DNA of 12,604 bases. Source: Streptococcaceae bacterium. GTDB lineage: Bacteria > Bacillota > Bacilli > Lactobacillales > Streptococcaceae. A model generated the notes under the pieces. That model was not told the origin of the DNA. It did not search any database and was given only the letters and a program-made list of their open reading frames with translations. The stretch's first letter is position 1. Each line of letters opens with the position of its first letter. A program made the translations under genes and the position numbers. This document shows, piece by piece, positions 10,182-12,604 of this stretch. The stretch is from positions 1 to 12,604 of the forward strand of contig JAITWV010000251.1 of NCBI GenBank assembly GCA_031285105.1, in the 5' to 3' direction.

Positions 10182-11918
10182 ATGACAACAGCAACAAAAT
10201 TCGAACTACTACATAAAATCAACTCACCACAAGATGTCAAACAATTAACAATAGAAGAAATGAAAGAGTTAGCAACCCAAGCGCGTGAGTTAATCATCAA
10301 CAAAGTCAATGCAATCGGCGGACACATGGGACCAAATTTAGGTTTTGTTGAAGCGACCATTGCCTTACATTACGTGTTCAATTCTCCAAAAGATAAATTT
10401 GTTTTCGACGTTTCGCATCAATGTTATACGCACAAAATGTTGACTGGACGTAAAGAAGGCTACTTGAATCCAGAGAAATATCAAACAATTTCAGGGTTCA
10501 CCAATCCGCATGAAAGTGAACATGATATTTTTGAAATTGGACATACATCTACTTCTGTTTCATTAGCAACAGGTCTTGCCAAAGGTCGTGATTTAACTGG
10601 TGGCAATGAAAATATTATCGCAATTATTGGCGATGGCTCATTAAGTGGCGGTCAAGCGTTTGAAGGTCTGAGTAATGCTGCTGAACTGAACTCAAACATG
10701 ATTATTTTGGTGAATGACAATGATATGTCGATTTCGCCAAATGCTGGTGGACTTTATCAAAACTTGGCATTGTTACGTGAAACCAAAGGGACGGCTAAAA
10801 ATAATTTCTTTACGACCTTAGGTTTTGATTATCTTTTTGTTGAAGATGGAAATGATGTTGAAGCTTTAATTGAAGTATTTAACCAAGTAAAAGATTCAAA
10901 TAAGCCGGTAATCTTACACGTTTTGACTGAAAAAGGGTTAGGTTTACCGCAAGCACAAACGAATAAAGAAGCATTCCATTGGATCTTGCCTGAAAAGTTG
11001 AGAAATGCACCAACAAGTGAAGATTACAATTCAATCACAGTAGACTATATCCTTGAAAAAGCAAAAAATGACCAAAAAGTTGTGGCGATTACTCCAGGAA
11101 CAGCTGGCTTAGGTTCAATGCGTCCAGAAGTTCGTGCAAAATTAGGTTCACAATTTATCGATGTAGGAATTGCTGAACAACATGCAGTGGCTTTGGCTTC
11201 AGGAATAGCAACAAACGGTGGGAAACCAATCTTACAAATTTCAAGTTCATTTGTGCAACGAGCCTATGATCAATTATCACAAGATTTAGCATTAAACAAC
11301 GCTCCAGCAACGATTTTGGTTTATCGCAGTGGGATTTCTTCAGCAGATGCCACACACTTGGGGACGTTTGACATTCCATTGATTTCAAATATTCCTAATA
11401 TCACTTATCTAATGCCAACAAATAAAGAAGAATACTTGGCGATGTTAGATTGGTCTGTTGAGCAAACCGAACAATCAGTAGTTATTCGTGTACCAAATAC
11501 GCAAGTAACATCAACGGGTAATCATGTGACATTTAACGGTGATTTAAGCTATAAAGTTATAGAAAAAGGATCAAAAATAGCTATTTTAGCTTTAGGACAA
11601 TATTTTGAAAAAGGCCGTGAAATTGCAAAAGAATTAGGAGCAACCTTGATTAATCCAGTTTCAGCGACTCATTTGGATACAAAAATGCTTGAAGAATTAA
11701 AACAAACCCATGACATCATCGTGACACTAGAAGACGGACAAATTGAAGGCGGATTTGGAGAGAAGATTGCAAATTACTACAGCTCATCAACAATGAAAGT
11801 TTTAACAAAAGGAGCAACAAAACGCTTTTCTTCACGCGAATCAATGGATGATTTATTTGCACGATATGGACTAGAAAATGAGCAGATTGTAAAAGATGTT
11901 TTGCAATTGAACAACTAA
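10182..11918 (+). CDS. 1-deoxy-D-xylulose-5-phosphate synthase-like (transketolase family) enzyme
   Basis: DXS condenses pyruvate with glyceraldehyde 3-phosphate using thiamine diphosphate. The domain order is retained. The N-terminal ThDP domain has GGHMGPNLG (46-54), SHQCYTHKMLTGR (78-90), GHTSTSVSLATG (120-131), the ThDP motif IGDGSLSGG (149-157) and LVNDNDMSISPN (176-187). The second domain has FIDVGIAEQHAV (325-336, Glu332), SSSFVQRAYDQLSQD (354-368), and Arg382 and His392 in YRSGISSADATHLG. The third, C-terminal domain follows. At 578 aa it is about 40 short of classical DXS. Several near-invariant motifs are altered: DVGHQAYPHK is DVSHQCYTHK, and GADGxTHQG is SSADATHLG. It may be a divergent DXS or a related acyloin-type enzyme. 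It is the last gene of the flavodoxin-nitroreductase operon. Confidence 0.85.
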   Translation: MTTATKFELLHKINSPQDVKQLTIEEMKELATQARELIINKVNAIGGHMGPNLGFVEATIALHYVFNSPKDKFVFDVSHQCYTHKMLTGRKEGYLNPEKYQTISGFTNPHESEHDIFEIGHTSTSVSLATGLAKGRDLTGGNENIIAIIGDGSLSGGQAFEGLSNAAELNSNMIILVNDNDMSISPNAGGLYQNLALLRETKGTAKNNFFTTLGFDYLFVEDGNDVEALIEVFNQVKDSNKPVILHVLTEKGLGLPQAQTNKEAFHWILPEKLRNAPTSEDYNSITVDYILEKAKNDQKVVAITPGTAGLGSMRPEVRAKLGSQFIDVGIAEQHAVALASGIATNGGKPILQISSSFVQRAYDQLSQDLALNNAPATILVYRSGISSADATHLGTFDIPLISNIPNITYLMPTNKEEYLAMLDWSVEQTEQSVVIRVPNTQVTSTGNHVTFNGDLSYKVIEKGSKIAILALGQYFEKGREIAKELGATLINPVSATHLDTKMLEELKQTHDIIVTLEDGQIEGGFGEKIANYYSSSTMKVLTKGATKRFSSRESMDDLFARYGLENEQIVKDVLQLNN

Positions 11919-11927
11919 AATTTAAGA

Positions 11928-11965
11928 AAATGTGATGAGTATTCGTTTATTCATTGCATTTTTTT
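11928..11965 (+). terminator. Probable terminator of the flavodoxin-nitroreductase-DXS-like operon
   Basis: AAATG-TG-ATGA (11928-11938) pairs with TCAT-TG-CATTT (11951-11961) around a 2x2 internal mismatch, and a run of seven T (11959-11965) follows. The stem is weak but ends in a proper T-tract and lies 10 bp after the stop codon. Confidence 0.5.
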
Positions 11966-11966
11966 A

Positions 11967-11997
11967 TTGACTGACCATCGTTCCCATAAGTTATGCT
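11967..11997 (+). promoter_or_regulatory. Possible promoter of the histidinol phosphatase gene
   Basis: -35 TTGACT (11967-11972) with TATGCT (11992-11997) at a 19-bp spacing, 30 bp before the ATG. The long spacing makes it weak unless activated; no clear dyad is visible in the spacer. Confidence 0.35.
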
Positions 11998-12027
11998 TAA
12001 GCTAATAAATGATTGGAGGAACAAAAA

Positions 12028-12604
12028 ATGTTTGCAGATTATCACGTACATAGCGACTACAGTGACGATTCATGGTATTTAATAGAAGATGTGGTCAAAG
12101 ATGCGATTAAATTAGGTCTAGAAGAAATATGTTTTACTGATCATGTGGATTACGGTATCAAAGAAGATTGGAAGGAAGAAGACGAATATATCGTTGGTGG
12201 CAATAAAATCGTTAAAAATGTTTTTTATGAGCGCTATTTCCCAGAATTACAACACGTTACTAGGAAATATAAAGACCAAATTACCGTCAAAACAGGTTTA
12301 GAGTTTGGGATTCAAATGCACACAATCCCTGAATTTGAAAAACTTTATGCGACCTATGACTATGATTTCATTTTGTTATCCGTTCATCAAATCGACAACC
12401 AAGAATTTTGGACGGGCGATTATCAAAAAGGACGTAGTGATAAAGAAAGTTATGACCGCTATTATGATGAAATGCTGCAATTGGTAAAAACATATAAAAA
12501 TTACAGTTGCCTAGCACACATGGATTTAATTCGTCGATATTTAGATAAAAATGTCGATATGTTTGAGCATAACAAACAAGAAATAACGGAAATTTTGAAA
12601 ATTC
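12028..12604 (+). CDS. PHP-domain histidinol-phosphatase family protein, N-terminal 192 residues
   Basis: PHP-type (HisK/HisJ-like) histidinol phosphatases use a trinuclear metal centre to dephosphorylate L-histidinol phosphate in histidine synthesis. The metal ligands are visible in order: His6 and His8 in YHVHSDYSDD, Asp38-His39 in FTDHVD, Glu92 in GLEFG, His120 in SVHQID and His164 in AHMD. The family is about 265-280 aa, so roughly two thirds is present and the gene runs off the window without a stop. GGAGGA lies about 8 nt before the ATG. No other his gene is seen here, so a related phosphoesterase role is possible. Confidence 0.9.
   Translation, partial: MFADYHVHSDYSDDSWYLIEDVVKDAIKLGLEEICFTDHVDYGIKEDWKEEDEYIVGGNKIVKNVFYERYFPELQHVTRKYKDQITVKTGLEFGIQMHTIPEFEKLYATYDYDFILLSVHQIDNQEFWTGDYQKGRSDKESYDRYYDEMLQLVKTYKNYSCLAHMDLIRRYLDKNVDMFEHNKQEITEILKI

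Noticed and set aside
12305..12487. 60-aa plus-strand ORF inside the histidinol phosphatase gene
   Set aside because: It is in a different frame from a gene with all its metal-binding residues intact and has no ribosome binding site.

Overview
The window is AT-rich, about one third G+C by eye. Its genes have strong AGGAGG-type ribosome binding sites, some TTG starts and short Rho-independent terminators. Gene content (GH1 phospho-beta-glucosidase, BioY, S66 peptidase, PHP-type histidinol phosphatase, MerR/MFS pair) suggests a low-GC Gram-positive bacterium, most likely a lactic acid bacterium of the Enterococcus/Vagococcus type. The genus is inference. No tRNA, rRNA, CRISPR array, transposase or phage gene is visible.

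Layout. (1) 1-883, minus: N-terminal 277 residues of a GH1 phospho-beta-glucosidase. The frame breaks because the first 53 bases of the window are inverted relative to the gene. (2) 1016-1641, minus: an unrecognised 99-aa protein and a small Xre-type regulator with a TTG start. (3) 1818-3001, plus, divergent from the Xre gene: a secreted 303-aa protein of unknown family, then after 2 bp an 89-aa membrane protein. The pair ends in a 21-bp hairpin that also serves the convergent bioY gene. The layout resembles a secreted effector with a membrane partner or immunity protein. (4) 3036-3662, minus: bioY with a BirA-like operator. (5) 3712-4776, plus: an S66 (MccF/LdcA-like) serine peptidase. It is followed by a 22-bp-period direct repeat array with a palindromic core. 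(6) 4912-5782, minus: a two-gene resistance-type operon, a VOC (bleomycin-resistance-like) protein and then a rifampin ADP-ribosyltransferase (Arr).

(7) 5874-6643, plus: gene remnants. A promoter overlapped by a TTTGGTTCA/TGAACCAAA dyad drives a truncated AlbA_2-domain ORF. It is joined out of frame to a decayed tail resembling Rpn-family nuclease C-termini. (8) 6644-7378, plus: a 14-bp perfect palindrome and a leader in which one AACCTCAA segment can pair with either of two TTGAGGTT segments. The second of these contains the ribosome binding site of an unrecognised 119-aa protein. A 49-aa single-span membrane protein and a strong terminator follow. (9) 7403-8990, plus: a MerR regulator and an MFS exporter, translationally coupled, behind a promoter with a 19-bp spacer typical of MerR control. 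(10) 9124-11918, plus: a tight operon of flavodoxin, nitroreductase and a 578-aa DXS/transketolase-like protein. (11) 12028 to the window end, plus: the first 192 residues of a PHP-domain histidinol phosphatase.

The most interesting items are the secreted/membrane pair next to the Xre gene, the RBS-sequestering leader upstream of 6756, the 22-bp array at 4817-4892, the atypical DXS-like enzyme linked to flavin redox genes, and the inverted edge of the GH1 gene.
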